Source of the DNA: Bifidobacteriaceae bacterium
GTDB lineage: Bacteria; Actinomycetota; Actinomycetes; Actinomycetales; WQXJ01
Direction of reading: 5' to 3'
DNA length: 32,772 nucleotides
Assembly (NCBI GenBank): GCA_031255835.1
Contig: JAIRRT010000084.1
Span: 1 to 32,772 of the forward strand
Part shown: positions 19,790 through 28,117 of the stretch, piece by piece
Numbering within the stretch: position 1 is the first letter of the stretch
How the letters are laid out: the number at the start of each line of letters is the position of its first letter
Notes under the pieces: model-generated
The model's database searches: none
Told to the model about the DNA's origin: nothing
What the model saw: the letters and a program-made list of their open reading frames with translations, nothing else
Position numbers and translations under genes: made by a program

Positions 19790-22351
19790 CTAGGTGGCGT
19801 TGGCCACCAGACCCAGGTCGGTTGCGGCCACCAGCAGCGGGTGATTCGGGACCACGCGAACCGCGTAGCCGAACGCACCGGACCGCAGCAGCGGGATGGT
19901 GCCGGTGAAGGTGTAGGTACCGTCCTGGCCGCCGGGCAGCGCGGTCAAAGCTGCTGTCTTGGGTTCGCGCAGGTTGTCGTTGTCGGTGGCGCGGCCGTAG
20001 ACCGCCTGGACTTCGACATCGTCCGGAGTCAGTGAACCTAGGGTGACCTGCGCGTTAACTGTCAACGCGTCACCCACCTGGACCACGTCACCGACTCCCT
20101 CGGAGGAGATGTGGTCAACGTGAACGTCCGGCCACGCCCCCCGCACCTTGGCCTTCCATGTGGCCAGTTCCTTAGCCCCAGCGAACGATGACGCCGTCAA
20201 GGAACGGTGTGTGGCTGCGGCTGGCGCGTAGAGGTTCTCGACATACTCGGCCACCATCCGGGTTGCCTGCACCTTGGGGGACAACGTCGCCAGGGTGTGG
20301 CGGATCATCTCGATCCAGCTGACCGGGATTCCGCGCTCGTCGCGGGTGTAGAAGTGAGGCGCCACCTGGTTTTCGATCAGGTCATACAGGGCGGTCGCCT
20401 CAAGGTCGTCGCGGCGCGTCGGGTCGGTTACGCCATCGGCGGTGGGGATGGCCCAGCCGTTCTGGCCGTCAAACCACTCATCCCACCAGCCATCCAGGAT
20501 GGACAGGTTCAGGGCGCCGTTGATGGCTGCCTTCATCCCGCTGGTGCCACAGGCCTCCAGTGGGCGCAGGGGATTGTTCAGCCAGACGTCGCAACCGGGG
20601 AACAGGTGTTGGGCAACCGCGATGTCGTAGTTGGGCAGGAAGACGATGCGTTTGCGCACCTCAGGATGGTCAGCGAAGCGCACCAGATCCTGGATGAGCA
20701 GCTTGCCCTGCTCGTCCGCCGGGTGGGCTTTGCCTGCCACCACAATCTGGATTGGCATTGTGGAATCCATCAGCAGCTCACGCAGCCGCTCGGGGTCCCG
20801 CAGCATCAGGGTCAGCCGCTTGTAGGTGGGCACGCGGCGGGCAAAACCAATGGTCAGAACATCGGGGGACAGGACCTCGTTGATCCAGCCAAGCTCGGCT
20901 GGGCTGGCGCCGCGGCGCAGCCAGGACGAACGCACGCGCATCCTGGCATCGGCCACCAGCCGTGCCCGCGAGGAGCGGCACAGGGACCACAAAGTGGCGT
21001 CATCGATCTGCTCGGGGTCTTCCCAGCGGGTCGGATCGGCGGGGGTGCCGAGGTGGGCGGCTTCGACATCGGCCAACTCGCGGTCTATCCACGTGGGCGA
21101 ATGGACGCCGTTTGTCACCGAGCCGATGGGCACCTCTTGGGCGTCGAAACCGGGCCACAGGGAGGAGAACATGCGGCGCGAAACCTCGCCGTGCAGCTTG
21201 GAAACGCCGTTGGCCCTGGACGCTAGGCGCAGGCCCATCACTGCCATGTTGAACACCGACGGATCGCCGCCGGCGTAAGTCTCTGCTCCCAGCGCCAGAA
21301 TCTGTTCCACCGGCATGCCTGGCACGGCCAGGTCACCGGAGAAGTAGCGCGCCACACCAGCAGCTTCAAAGCGGTCGATGCCGGCCGGCACCGGGGTGTG
21401 TGTGGTGAACACAGTGGCCCCGCGGACGGCTTCGAGGGCCTCGGGGAACGTCAGGCCGCGCTCAACATGCTCCCGGATGCGCTCCACGCCGAGGAACCCT
21501 GCGTGCCCCTCGTTCATGTGGTAGACCTCGGGCCGGGGTGCGCCGGTGATCCTGGACCATGCCCGCAGCGCCCTGATTCCGCCAACCCCGAGTAGCAGCT
21601 CTTGCAGCAGGCGGTGGTCTTCGCCCCCGCCGTAGAGACGGTCGGTGACAACGCGTTCTTGGATGTCGTTCAGGACAAGGTTGGAATCCAGCAGCAGCAG
21701 CGGCACGCGCCCCACCGAGGCAACCCAAACGTGGGCATGCAGGGTCCGTCCGGAAGGCAGGCCCAACTTGATTACTTCCGGGGCGCCATCGTCGGAGCGA
21801 AGTAGGGCTAGGGGCAGGCCGTCCGGGTCCATTACTGGATAGGTCTCGGCTTGCCAACCCTCCCGGGTGAGCGATTGCTTGAAATAGCCCGAGCGGTACA
21901 GCAGCCCCACCCCGACCACCGGAACGCCCAGGTCAGAGGCAGACTTGAGATGGTCACCGGCCAGAATGCCCAGACCGCCGGAATACTGCGGAAGCGCCGC
22001 GGTGATGCCGAACTCCGGGGAGAAATAGGCGATGGCGCGAGGTGAGCCCTCCGGGATGTCGTGATACCAGCGCGGCTCTGACAGATAGCGCTCAAGGTCC
22101 TCGTCAAGGGCGGCGACGCGGGCCACAAAGTCCTCGCTCTCGGCCAATTCGGCCAGGCGCTCGGGGGTCAGCTCGCCCAGTAGCGCGACAGGATCGCCGT
22201 GGACTTTGCGCCACAGTGGCGGATCGATCGACTCAAGCAAATCTCGAGTCGGTCCGTGCCAGGACCAACGAAGGTTGTTGGCCAGGCGGTCGAGTGAAGC
22301 AATGGCAGGAGGCAGAACGGTACGCACCGTGAATCTTCCGATGAGTTTCAC
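19790..22351 (-). CDS. glgP: Alpha-glucan (glycogen) phosphorylase
   Basis: The 853-residue enzyme removes glucose-1-phosphate from alpha-1,4-glucans. The pyridoxal-phosphate lysine is K607 in GTSGMKAAINGALN. The N-terminal 100 residues (ANNLRWSWHGPTRDLLESIDPPLW) are the DUF3417-type domain of the short bacterial/actinobacterial GlgP class, and the C-terminus carries a beta-rich addition. FSPEFGI and GGLGILAGDHLKSASDLG are hallmark segments. The start is GTG at 22351, seven bases after a TAGGGT box; the track's extra 70 N-terminal residues do not resemble the family. No other glycogen gene is nearby. Confidence 0.95.
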   Translation of the reverse strand: MKLIGRFTVRTVLPPAIASLDRLANNLRWSWHGPTRDLLESIDPPLWRKVHGDPVALLGELTPERLAELAESEDFVARVAALDEDLERYLSEPRWYHDIPEGSPRAIAYFSPEFGITAALPQYSGGLGILAGDHLKSASDLGVPVVGVGLLYRSGYFKQSLTREGWQAETYPVMDPDGLPLALLRSDDGAPEVIKLGLPSGRTLHAHVWVASVGRVPLLLLDSNLVLNDIQERVVTDRLYGGGEDHRLLQELLLGVGGIRALRAWSRITGAPRPEVYHMNEGHAGFLGVERIREHVERGLTFPEALEAVRGATVFTTHTPVPAGIDRFEAAGVARYFSGDLAVPGMPVEQILALGAETYAGGDPSVFNMAVMGLRLASRANGVSKLHGEVSRRMFSSLWPGFDAQEVPIGSVTNGVHSPTWIDRELADVEAAHLGTPADPTRWEDPEQIDDATLWSLCRSSRARLVADARMRVRSSWLRRGASPAELGWINEVLSPDVLTIGFARRVPTYKRLTLMLRDPERLRELLMDSTMPIQIVVAGKAHPADEQGKLLIQDLVRFADHPEVRKRIVFLPNYDIAVAQHLFPGCDVWLNNPLRPLEACGTSGMKAAINGALNLSILDGWWDEWFDGQNGWAIPTADGVTDPTRRDDLEATALYDLIENQVAPHFYTRDERGIPVSWIEMIRHTLATLSPKVQATRMVAEYVENLYAPAAATHRSLTASSFAGAKELATWKAKVRGAWPDVHVDHISSEGVGDVVQVGDALTVNAQVTLGSLTPDDVEVQAVYGRATDNDNLREPKTAALTALPGGQDGTYTFTGTIPLLRSGAFGYAVRVVPNHPLLVAATDLGLVANAT

Positions 22352-22364
22352 GCGGTCAACCCTA
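22352..22364 (-). promoter_or_regulatory. Leaderless-type promoter of glgP
   Basis: On the minus strand TAGGGT is followed by seven bases and the GTG start of glgP. No convincing ribosome-binding site is present. Confidence 0.45.
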
Positions 22365-22593
22365 GCCGTTCGCAGGCCGCACCCAGGCCGTACGTTGGGC
22401 CTACCTCGCTGGTGGATCAGACGGCGGTGGTGTGCGGTGGTGTGCGGTGCGCTGTCAGCGAACACCCAGGCGCGGGCGGTCTGCGTTGCAGCGGACTGGC
22501 TGCCAGGCAATATGGCTGGCGCATCGTTTGCATTGGCGTCATAGGGGCACGCAATTGACACCTCTTGCGCTCCACAAGGCCAATTTCGACGCG

Positions 22594-22623
22594 TTGACTG
22601 TGGCCTGGGCAGGTACTGATACT
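22594..22623 (+). promoter_or_regulatory. Housekeeping-type promoter for the Rv3235-like gene
   Basis: TTGACT (22594-22599) and GATACT (22618-22623) are separated by 18 bp, close to the primary sigma factor consensus. A transcript from about 22630 would have a leader of about 80 nt. The rest of 22365-22593 shows nothing I can assign except a short inverted repeat near 22383-22400. Confidence 0.5.
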
Positions 22624-22710
22624 GGGCGAGTCCCCCACGGCAGTCAGAAGCGGTTTCACTCGCCGCCGCCGGCGCCGTGGGCTTTGTCGCTGATCTATGG
22701 AGATTGCGTT

Positions 22711-23172
22711 ATGCCTACAGGTCCAGAAGGCCCCGTCAAGCCGGCATTCGAGGCTGCTTGCGCCCACGTCCCGTCCAAAACTCGCCCGCCTTCGCGTCAA
22801 CGTGAAAGGCTCGCCAGTCCGCCTGGTCCCAACAGGCCGGCAGGCGCGCCGGACCCAGGAGATTGGGCCGCGCGAATTGCGATCTCTTCGGCTCAAGTCA
22901 CCTATGGCTGCCGTCCCGTGATGCAAATGCACCGTTGGGTCACGCGCGAGATCTTCGACACGATGAAGGGTGAGGTGCGCCGCGTCCGGCCGGGCAGCCG
23001 TGAACTCAATCGGATTCACTTCCATGTGAGGCGCGTTCGCGTCTCTGAGCCAGCTTTCGGGGTGGCTGAGGCCGCTGTAGTGCTCGATGACGGCAGGCGG
23101 CCCTATGCAGTTGCGATGCGTTTGGAGTGGCGGCGCAACCGCTGGTTGGCCTGCATTCTGGACGTTTTGTAG
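22711..23172 (+). CDS. Rv3235-family protein
   Basis: The 153-residue protein has a variable Pro/Arg-rich N-terminus and a compact C-terminal domain (about 55-153) with RPVMQMHRWVTREIF, VRRVRVSEPAFGVAEAAVVLDDG and AMRLEWRRNRWLACILD. This order of segments matches the actinobacterial Rv3235 family of unknown function. ATG at 22711 has GGAG eight bases upstream; the ORF track's 22432 start adds Arg/Cys-rich sequence without family resemblance. In many actinobacteria the family lies near secA, which is not seen here. The stop is 26 bp from the PNP start. Confidence 0.65.
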   Translation: MPTGPEGPVKPAFEAACAHVPSKTRPPSRQRERLASPPGPNRPAGAPDPGDWAARIAISSAQVTYGCRPVMQMHRWVTREIFDTMKGEVRRVRPGSRELNRIHFHVRRVRVSEPAFGVAEAAVVLDDGRRPYAVAMRLEWRRNRWLACILDVL

Positions 23173-23186
23173 GGCCGTGTGCGCCC

Positions 23187-23198
23187 TAGACTGAGGCG
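23187..23198 (+). promoter_or_regulatory. Leaderless-type promoter of the PNP gene
   Basis: TAGACT is followed by six bases (GAGGCG) and the ATG at 23199. The spacing places the transcription start at or next to the A of ATG. GAGG could alternatively act as a close ribosome-binding site on a longer transcript. Confidence 0.5.
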
Positions 23199-24056
23199 AT
23201 GAGCCAGGTCGACCCAGGGCAAGGCGGGGCCAACAATTCGGATGGATTGTCCCCTCAGGGGCTGGCTGCGCAGGCTGCTGAGGCGCTGACCAGGCTTACC
23301 GGGGTGGACCGGTATGAGATCGCCATCGTGCTGGGAAGTGGTTGGAGCGCGGCGGCTGAGCAGCTCGGGACGGTTGGTGCGGTTGTTGACGCCAGCGAGA
23401 TCCCCGGGTTTACGCAGGCGGATGTGCCCGGTCATCGCGGCCAGCTCTTGGCGGTCAAACTGGCGGGCTCGGGCGCTGATGCGCTGGTCATCGCGGCCCG
23501 TAACCACTACTACTCCCAGCGCGACGCGGCGGCTGTGGCTCTCCCAATCCGGATGGCGGCTAAGGCCGGCGCTCACTGCGTTCTGCTGACAAATGGCAGC
23601 GGGGCTGTCCGCCCGTGGCCGCCTGGAACTGTTGCGATCATTGAGGACCACATAAACCTGACTGCTGCCAGCCCTCTGGTTGGCTCGCAATTCGTTGACC
23701 TGACTGACCTGTATTCGCAGCGCTTGCGCAGAGTTATTGCAGGGCTTTTCCCGGACCTGCCGTGCGCCGTTTATGCGCAATTCCCTGGACCGCAATACGA
23801 GACGCCGGCTGAGATCCGGGCAGCCGCCACATTGGGCGCGGATTTGGTGGGTATGTCAACCGCTTTGGAGGCAATTGCTGCCCGGGCCGCAGGAATGGAA
23901 GTGGCGGCACTTTCACTTGTGACCAATCCGGCTGCCGGCACCAGCGCGGGCGGAATATCGCACGCCGAGGTCTTGGAAGCCGGCGCCCGTGAGGGGAACC
24001 GTCTGGCCCGACTGTTGGCTGAGGTGGTCCCAGCCCTGGTTGCAGCGACCTGCTAG
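23199..24056 (+). CDS. punA: Purine nucleoside phosphorylase (trimeric PNP family)
   Basis: The 285-residue enzyme splits purine nucleosides with phosphate to base and ribose-1-phosphate. Recognisable segments are VLGSGW (phosphate loop), VPGHRGQL, RNHYY, LTNGSGAV, EDHINLTAASPL, FPGPQYETPAEIRAAATLGADLVGMST, and the base-binding Asn in SLVTNPAAG. The usual HYYEG appears as HYYSQ, a minor departure that may matter for specificity. Adenosine deaminase lies about 2.6 kb downstream on the other strand, so adenosine and inosine salvage are both covered. The stop is 13 bp from the convergent modular protein gene. Confidence 0.92.
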   Translation: MSQVDPGQGGANNSDGLSPQGLAAQAAEALTRLTGVDRYEIAIVLGSGWSAAAEQLGTVGAVVDASEIPGFTQADVPGHRGQLLAVKLAGSGADALVIAARNHYYSQRDAAAVALPIRMAAKAGAHCVLLTNGSGAVRPWPPGTVAIIEDHINLTAASPLVGSQFVDLTDLYSQRLRRVIAGLFPDLPCAVYAQFPGPQYETPAEIRAAATLGADLVGMSTALEAIAARAAGMEVAALSLVTNPAAGTSAGGISHAEVLEAGAREGNRLARLLAEVVPALVAATC

Positions 24057-24069
24057 GCCGGCGCGGGCG

Positions 24070-26589
24070 CTACAGCAGTCCTTCGTCGTGCACGCCCACC
24101 TGGTCGAGTTCTATGCGTCCGCCCTGCTTGCGCCAGAAGTGGAGCTGCCTAGCGGCCGGTGCGCCGCGCTGCAACGCCACCCGCATCGCCACAGCGCCAT
24201 CGTCGCGTTTGCGAGTTGGAGAACCGCCAGCCGAGCTGGAACGCAGCCGGTGCATTGTCCGTCCGTGAGAATCCTTTGCCCGCTTCACCAACACCTCGAC
24301 GATGACGGTCAGCACCTTTTCACGCGGGATTCCTTGTAGCTTTTCCAGCGACGCCAGGAAATTGGGCCCCACATCATATTCAGGCAGAGGGTACGTGTCT
24401 TTCTCATCAGGCAAGATATGCAATGCCCAAGCTAAAGAAATCTCCCAGCGAAGTTGATCCACCGGATCGGCGAATTTGTCTGCAACTTGCTCCCAGATGC
24501 TGGCAGGAGAGGCGGCCGGCTGATTGTGAACGGCATCGCGCAAACCGCGTGACTGCTCCCGGGCGTGACGGAGCATTGTGCGCAGACGCTCCACTTGCCG
24601 CTCCGTGGCGTTTCCCCTGGCGGCCACTTGGTCGAACTCTTCGGACAGTCTGGCAAATTCGCGCCTGAGCCCCTCGACTTGTTCATGTGCCCTGGCCTCG
24701 CGGCCTTCCGCCACCTCGGCCCGGTTCTTGTACGCGCCAACCAGGTTCTCGACCTCAACCAGCGTCAGGCCACTGGCTTCCCCGATGGTGAACGGTCCGG
24801 CTCCTGCGGGGCGAGTGGGCGGTGATTCGCCGTCCTGGCCTGGACCGGGTCGCGGCCGAGCCACCCGTGCGCCTGGCGGGGGAGTAGGGACAGGGCCAGG
24901 TTTGGCCGCAGGTTGGACAGCCTGAGGGGCGGGGGATTCCTGCGCGGGGGTCGGTTCGCCAACTGCTGTGGCGCCCACTTCGGCAGCCGGAGCCTGCCCG
25001 GGCACGCTAGCAAGCCAGGCCCCGGGAACTGGAGCCTGGGCCGGCCCCGGTGCGGGCTGGCCCGCTTGGCCAGGCACGCCAGGAAGCCCGGCGCCTGGAG
25101 TGGGGGGTTGGACTGCCGCCGGCGTGGGCTGGCCGGCCGCATCCGCTTTACCAGGTACAGCGCCAGGGATCTGGGGTACCCCAGGCGGCGGGAGTGGCGC
25201 CGGAGCGCCGGCTGGCCGCCCTGCCCGCCGAGGCCCTGGACGCGGGCCCGGCTTTGGCGCACTCGGAGCATCACCAGCGCCCGCGACAGCCCCACCTGGG
25301 ATTCCACTCGGCCCAGGGACGCCGCCTGGTCCCGGGACCCCGGGCGTACCGGGGACCCCAGTTGCCCCACTGACCCCAGGGGCCCCGTCGCCAACCCCTG
25401 CCGCACCTGCCGCACCTGCCCCACCAGGCTGCGGGGCATCGGGCGGGGGTGGAGGCGGAGGAGGGGTGTAAGGGACGCCGGCCTTGCGGGCCGCCATCCG
25501 GGCGCTGAGTTCGCGTGGGCTCGGACCAACCCGGCGCGCCGCCACCTGCTGCGCACCGCCGCCCACCCCGCCGGGTGCACCGGCACCGGGTAGGGGAGGG
25601 ACGGCATCGGCGGGGAGCTTTGGGGTTGGAGGGGGCGGGGGAGGCTCGGGGGGCGGAGGCGGGTTGATCCATGGGGGGCCGCCGGGCAGGAGGCTGGGGG
25701 CGGTGCGCGGGGAGTCGGTCGAGGTGACGTCATCCATGCGCAGGGTCAGCGGGTCCAACTCCACCAGGCGGACGCTCACAACCTCACCGGGGGAGAACAG
25801 GTCCGTCAGCTCGCCCGTGGCACCGGTCTCCTCGGCGGTGAGTTTGAGTTCGATGCCGGGATACGGGCTGACCGTGATGCTGCCAACGTGCGTGCGCACC
25901 ACCCGCGCGAGGATCACATCCCCGGGTTGGTAGGTGGCTAGCGCCTGGTCAGCCGGGATAAGGCTCGTACGCACGTCCAAGCGCTTGGCCCGCTGGTCAA
26001 CTATCCCCTCGACCTTCTGGCCTGCCCGGACAAGGTCGCCAATCTGGACACCCGCCACGGTCAGCTCGGAGGAGATTGTCACCCACACGCCGCTGTCGAG
26101 TTCAACCATTGCCCGCTGGGTGACGTGCCCCTTGACCACGCCGGATGCCCGCACGGCGGCCCGCCGGGTCGGCTTGGGGCCGGCCATGATCCCCGAGGCC
26201 AGCGCGAAACTCATGGCGTCGGATATGAGGGTGTCGGTCACATCGCTGGCGGCCTCGCGGCGCAACACAAAGCGCAACGGCGAGGAGTGCGGGTCGGTCT
26301 GCCAGGTCGGCGTGGCCGGATAGACGCGGCCGGCGCCGCCGTAGACCTGGGTCATCGAGGGCAGCGCGTCAGCCAACCGCCAGGACAGCGCGCCCGTCGG
26401 CACCACCCAAACCTGGGCGAAATCGCCAACTTCCTGGGCAATCCTGTCTGCTTCGATCCAGGTTTCCGTCTCGCCTTGGCGGGTCGATACCACCACAACA
26501 GGCTGCGTGCGGCGCGGGTCAAGCAGCAGCGACGTCAACTGTGCCACGTCGGATTCCGAGGCGATGTGCCGGACGCCGAGCCCATCCAT
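24070..26589 (-). CDS. Uncharacterised 839-residue modular protein with S1-like, collagen-like and coiled-coil parts
   Basis: The function is unknown. From the N-terminus: an alpha/beta-looking domain (about 1-135) with WVVPTGALSWRLADALP and VYGGAGRVYP; two S1/OB-like beta domains (about 145-207 and 222-286, e.g. GDVILARVVRTHVGSITV); a Pro/Gly linker of about 300 residues with 11 G-X-Y triplets at 402-434; a coiled coil (about 605-690); and a C-terminal domain ending AARQLHFWRKQGGRIELDQVGVHDE. OB folds suggest RNA or DNA binding. ATG at 26589 has GAGGTGAG well placed, better than the track's 26664. TAGGAT at 26640-26645 (minus) may be its -10. No signal peptide, so cytoplasmic. Confidence 0.75.
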   Translation of the reverse strand: MDGLGVRHIASESDVAQLTSLLLDPRRTQPVVVVSTRQGETETWIEADRIAQEVGDFAQVWVVPTGALSWRLADALPSMTQVYGGAGRVYPATPTWQTDPHSSPLRFVLRREAASDVTDTLISDAMSFALASGIMAGPKPTRRAAVRASGVVKGHVTQRAMVELDSGVWVTISSELTVAGVQIGDLVRAGQKVEGIVDQRAKRLDVRTSLIPADQALATYQPGDVILARVVRTHVGSITVSPYPGIELKLTAEETGATGELTDLFSPGEVVSVRLVELDPLTLRMDDVTSTDSPRTAPSLLPGGPPWINPPPPPEPPPPPPTPKLPADAVPPLPGAGAPGGVGGGAQQVAARRVGPSPRELSARMAARKAGVPYTPPPPPPPPDAPQPGGAGAAGAAGVGDGAPGVSGATGVPGTPGVPGPGGVPGPSGIPGGAVAGAGDAPSAPKPGPRPGPRRAGRPAGAPAPLPPPGVPQIPGAVPGKADAAGQPTPAAVQPPTPGAGLPGVPGQAGQPAPGPAQAPVPGAWLASVPGQAPAAEVGATAVGEPTPAQESPAPQAVQPAAKPGPVPTPPPGARVARPRPGPGQDGESPPTRPAGAGPFTIGEASGLTLVEVENLVGAYKNRAEVAEGREARAHEQVEGLRREFARLSEEFDQVAARGNATERQVERLRTMLRHAREQSRGLRDAVHNQPAASPASIWEQVADKFADPVDQLRWEISLAWALHILPDEKDTYPLPEYDVGPNFLASLEKLQGIPREKVLTVIVEVLVKRAKDSHGRTMHRLRSSSAGGSPTRKRDDGAVAMRVALQRGAPAARQLHFWRKQGGRIELDQVGVHDEGLL
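25288..25386 (-). repeat. Collagen-like G-X-Y run in the modular protein
   Basis: Eleven uninterrupted Gly-X-Y triplets (GAP GVS GAT GVP GTP GVP and so on) are encoded on the minus strand. Proline is common at X and Y. The run is short for a stable triple helix and may simply be a flexible linker. Confidence 0.8.
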
Positions 26590-26684
26590 CTGCGCACTCA
26601 CCTCACGTGTGGGATTCGCCCCTGCCGATTGACCTGGCAATCCTAGACCCCGCCGCTGCGCCAACCTGGACAGGCAGGCGTGCG

Positions 26685-28061
26685 CTAGGCGAGTGGTGTT
26701 TGGCCGGCGGCAGCGTAGGCCGGCAGTATGACCTCCTCGACGATGCCGTCCCTCTCGTCAGCGTGTATGAAGGCACCTTTGGCGGCGTTGACGGTTGCGT
26801 CCCTGACGTCGCCGAGAGTCCATCCGGCCTCGGACATCAGGCGGGTGAACTCTTGGGTCATCGATGTGCCGGACATCAGGCGGTTGTCGGTGTTGACGGT
26901 GACGGCGAAGCCGAGCCGTTTGAGGGCCGTGATCGGGTGGGCTGAGATCGATTCTGCTGCACCGGTCTGCACGTTGGAGCTGGGGCACATCTCCAGCACA
27001 ATGCCCCAATCGCGAATCCAATGTGCCAGTTCACCGAGCTGGGCGAACTCCGCGCCGCCCTGTGCACCGCCATCGGCGGAGGGTTTGGCGTCGAAGCCGT
27101 CCTCATCCCACGGGCCGGCCGGGCTGCCCGGCAACCCCAGGCCGGCTATGTCCTCAACCAGCGCCACGCCGTGACCAATCCGCCGTGCGCCAGCCTTGAC
27201 CACGGCCTGCCAGATCGAGTTCAGACCGTCGGATTCTCCGGCGTGGACGGTTACGGGAACGCTTGCCTCGGACAGCAGTTCGAATGCGGCCATGTGGTGC
27301 AGCACCGGGAATCCCTTCTCCGGTCCGGCTATGTCATACCCGGCCACCCGCGTCCGGTTGTCGATCACCAGCCGGGCGATCTGCTCCGACCGGTCCGCCT
27401 GGCGCATCGCATCCAGCAGGAGTTTGGCGACGATGGTTCGGCCTTGGCGCCGGGCTTCTTGGGTCCCCTCGTCAATCCCGGCGAGCACCGCGTCGACAAT
27501 CTGCTGTAGCCCGAGGCCGCGGCGTTCATGCAGCTCAGGGGCAAATCGAAGCTCGGCGTAGACCACGGCATCGGCCGCCAGATCGATCACAGCTTCGCGG
27601 GCAACGCGGGTCAGGGCAGCGGAGGTCTGCATGACGGCCAATGTGTGATCGAACGTTGTCAGATACCGCTCAAGCGACCCAGCGCTGGCAGCCTCAACGA
27701 ACCATTCGGCCAGCGCGCCCGGGTCTGAGGCCGGCAGTTCATGCCCAATCTCGCCAGCCAACTCCAACAGCGTCCCCGCCCGAAGCCCACCATCCAAATG
27801 ATCATGCAAAACAACCTTGGGCACCCCCTCCAAAACCCCCCTCCCCAACGCCACCCCACCGGCAGAGACACCGGCCCCGGCCGCCAGGGTCGCCCGGTTT
27901 GGCGCGGGGTCCGCCCGCCCCAACGAACCGCTTTGGCCGGACCCAGTCGCCTTTCCCTCACAAGGTGGCACCGCACCGGCATCGTGCAGCGGACCAGAGG
28001 AGGCGGACGGGAAGGCGGCACCACTGGGCAGGCTGGCAGCGGCATCGGAAGGTTGTGTCAT
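26685..28061 (-). CDS. add: Adenosine deaminase
   Basis: The 458-residue enzyme converts adenosine to inosine. Zinc and catalytic residues are present: HDH (H86, H88) in PKVVLHDHLDGG, VTVHAGES with zinc His and catalytic Glu, RRIGHGV, and the Asp of NTDNRLMSGTSM. It is longer than usual for two reasons: about 65 extra Ala/Gly/Ser-rich residues precede PKVVLHDH, and a Gly/Ala/Pro/Asp-rich insert of about 35 residues follows VEDIAGLGL. The ATG at 28061 is chosen because TACCGT lies seven bases upstream; a later start near GVLEGVPK is possible. It lies 56 bp after the M20 amidohydrolase. Confidence 0.93.
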   Translation of the reverse strand: MTQPSDAAASLPSGAAFPSASSGPLHDAGAVPPCEGKATGSGQSGSLGRADPAPNRATLAAGAGVSAGGVALGRGVLEGVPKVVLHDHLDGGLRAGTLLELAGEIGHELPASDPGALAEWFVEAASAGSLERYLTTFDHTLAVMQTSAALTRVAREAVIDLAADAVVYAELRFAPELHERRGLGLQQIVDAVLAGIDEGTQEARRQGRTIVAKLLLDAMRQADRSEQIARLVIDNRTRVAGYDIAGPEKGFPVLHHMAAFELLSEASVPVTVHAGESDGLNSIWQAVVKAGARRIGHGVALVEDIAGLGLPGSPAGPWDEDGFDAKPSADGGAQGGAEFAQLGELAHWIRDWGIVLEMCPSSNVQTGAAESISAHPITALKRLGFAVTVNTDNRLMSGTSMTQEFTRLMSEAGWTLGDVRDATVNAAKGAFIHADERDGIVEEVILPAYAAAGQTPLA

Positions 28062-28074
28062 GCGGTTCACGGTA
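28062..28074 (-). promoter_or_regulatory. Leaderless-type promoter of add
   Basis: On the minus strand TACCGT is followed by seven bases and ATG. If this is the true start, the long N-terminal extension of the deaminase is translated. Confidence 0.4.
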
Positions 28075-28117
28075 CTCAGGGCGCACCGGGCCGGCGGGCT
28101 GGACCCGGCCGCAATCT

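Noticed and set aside
20207-21226. 339-residue plus-strand ORF antisense to glgP
   Set aside because: It overlaps the phosphorylase core, including the GTSGMK site region, and is Gly/His/Gln-rich without family features.
22432-22710. N-terminal extension of the Rv3235-like ORF
   Set aside because: The extension is Arg/Trp/Cys-rich, lies over a good promoter (TTGACT-N18-GATACT), and a well-spaced GGAG supports ATG at 22711.
24968-25471. Pro/Gly/Ala-rich plus-strand ORF that looks collagen-like
   Set aside because: It is the complement of the Pro/Gly linker of the minus-strand modular protein; GGN/CCN codons read as Gly/Pro on both strands.
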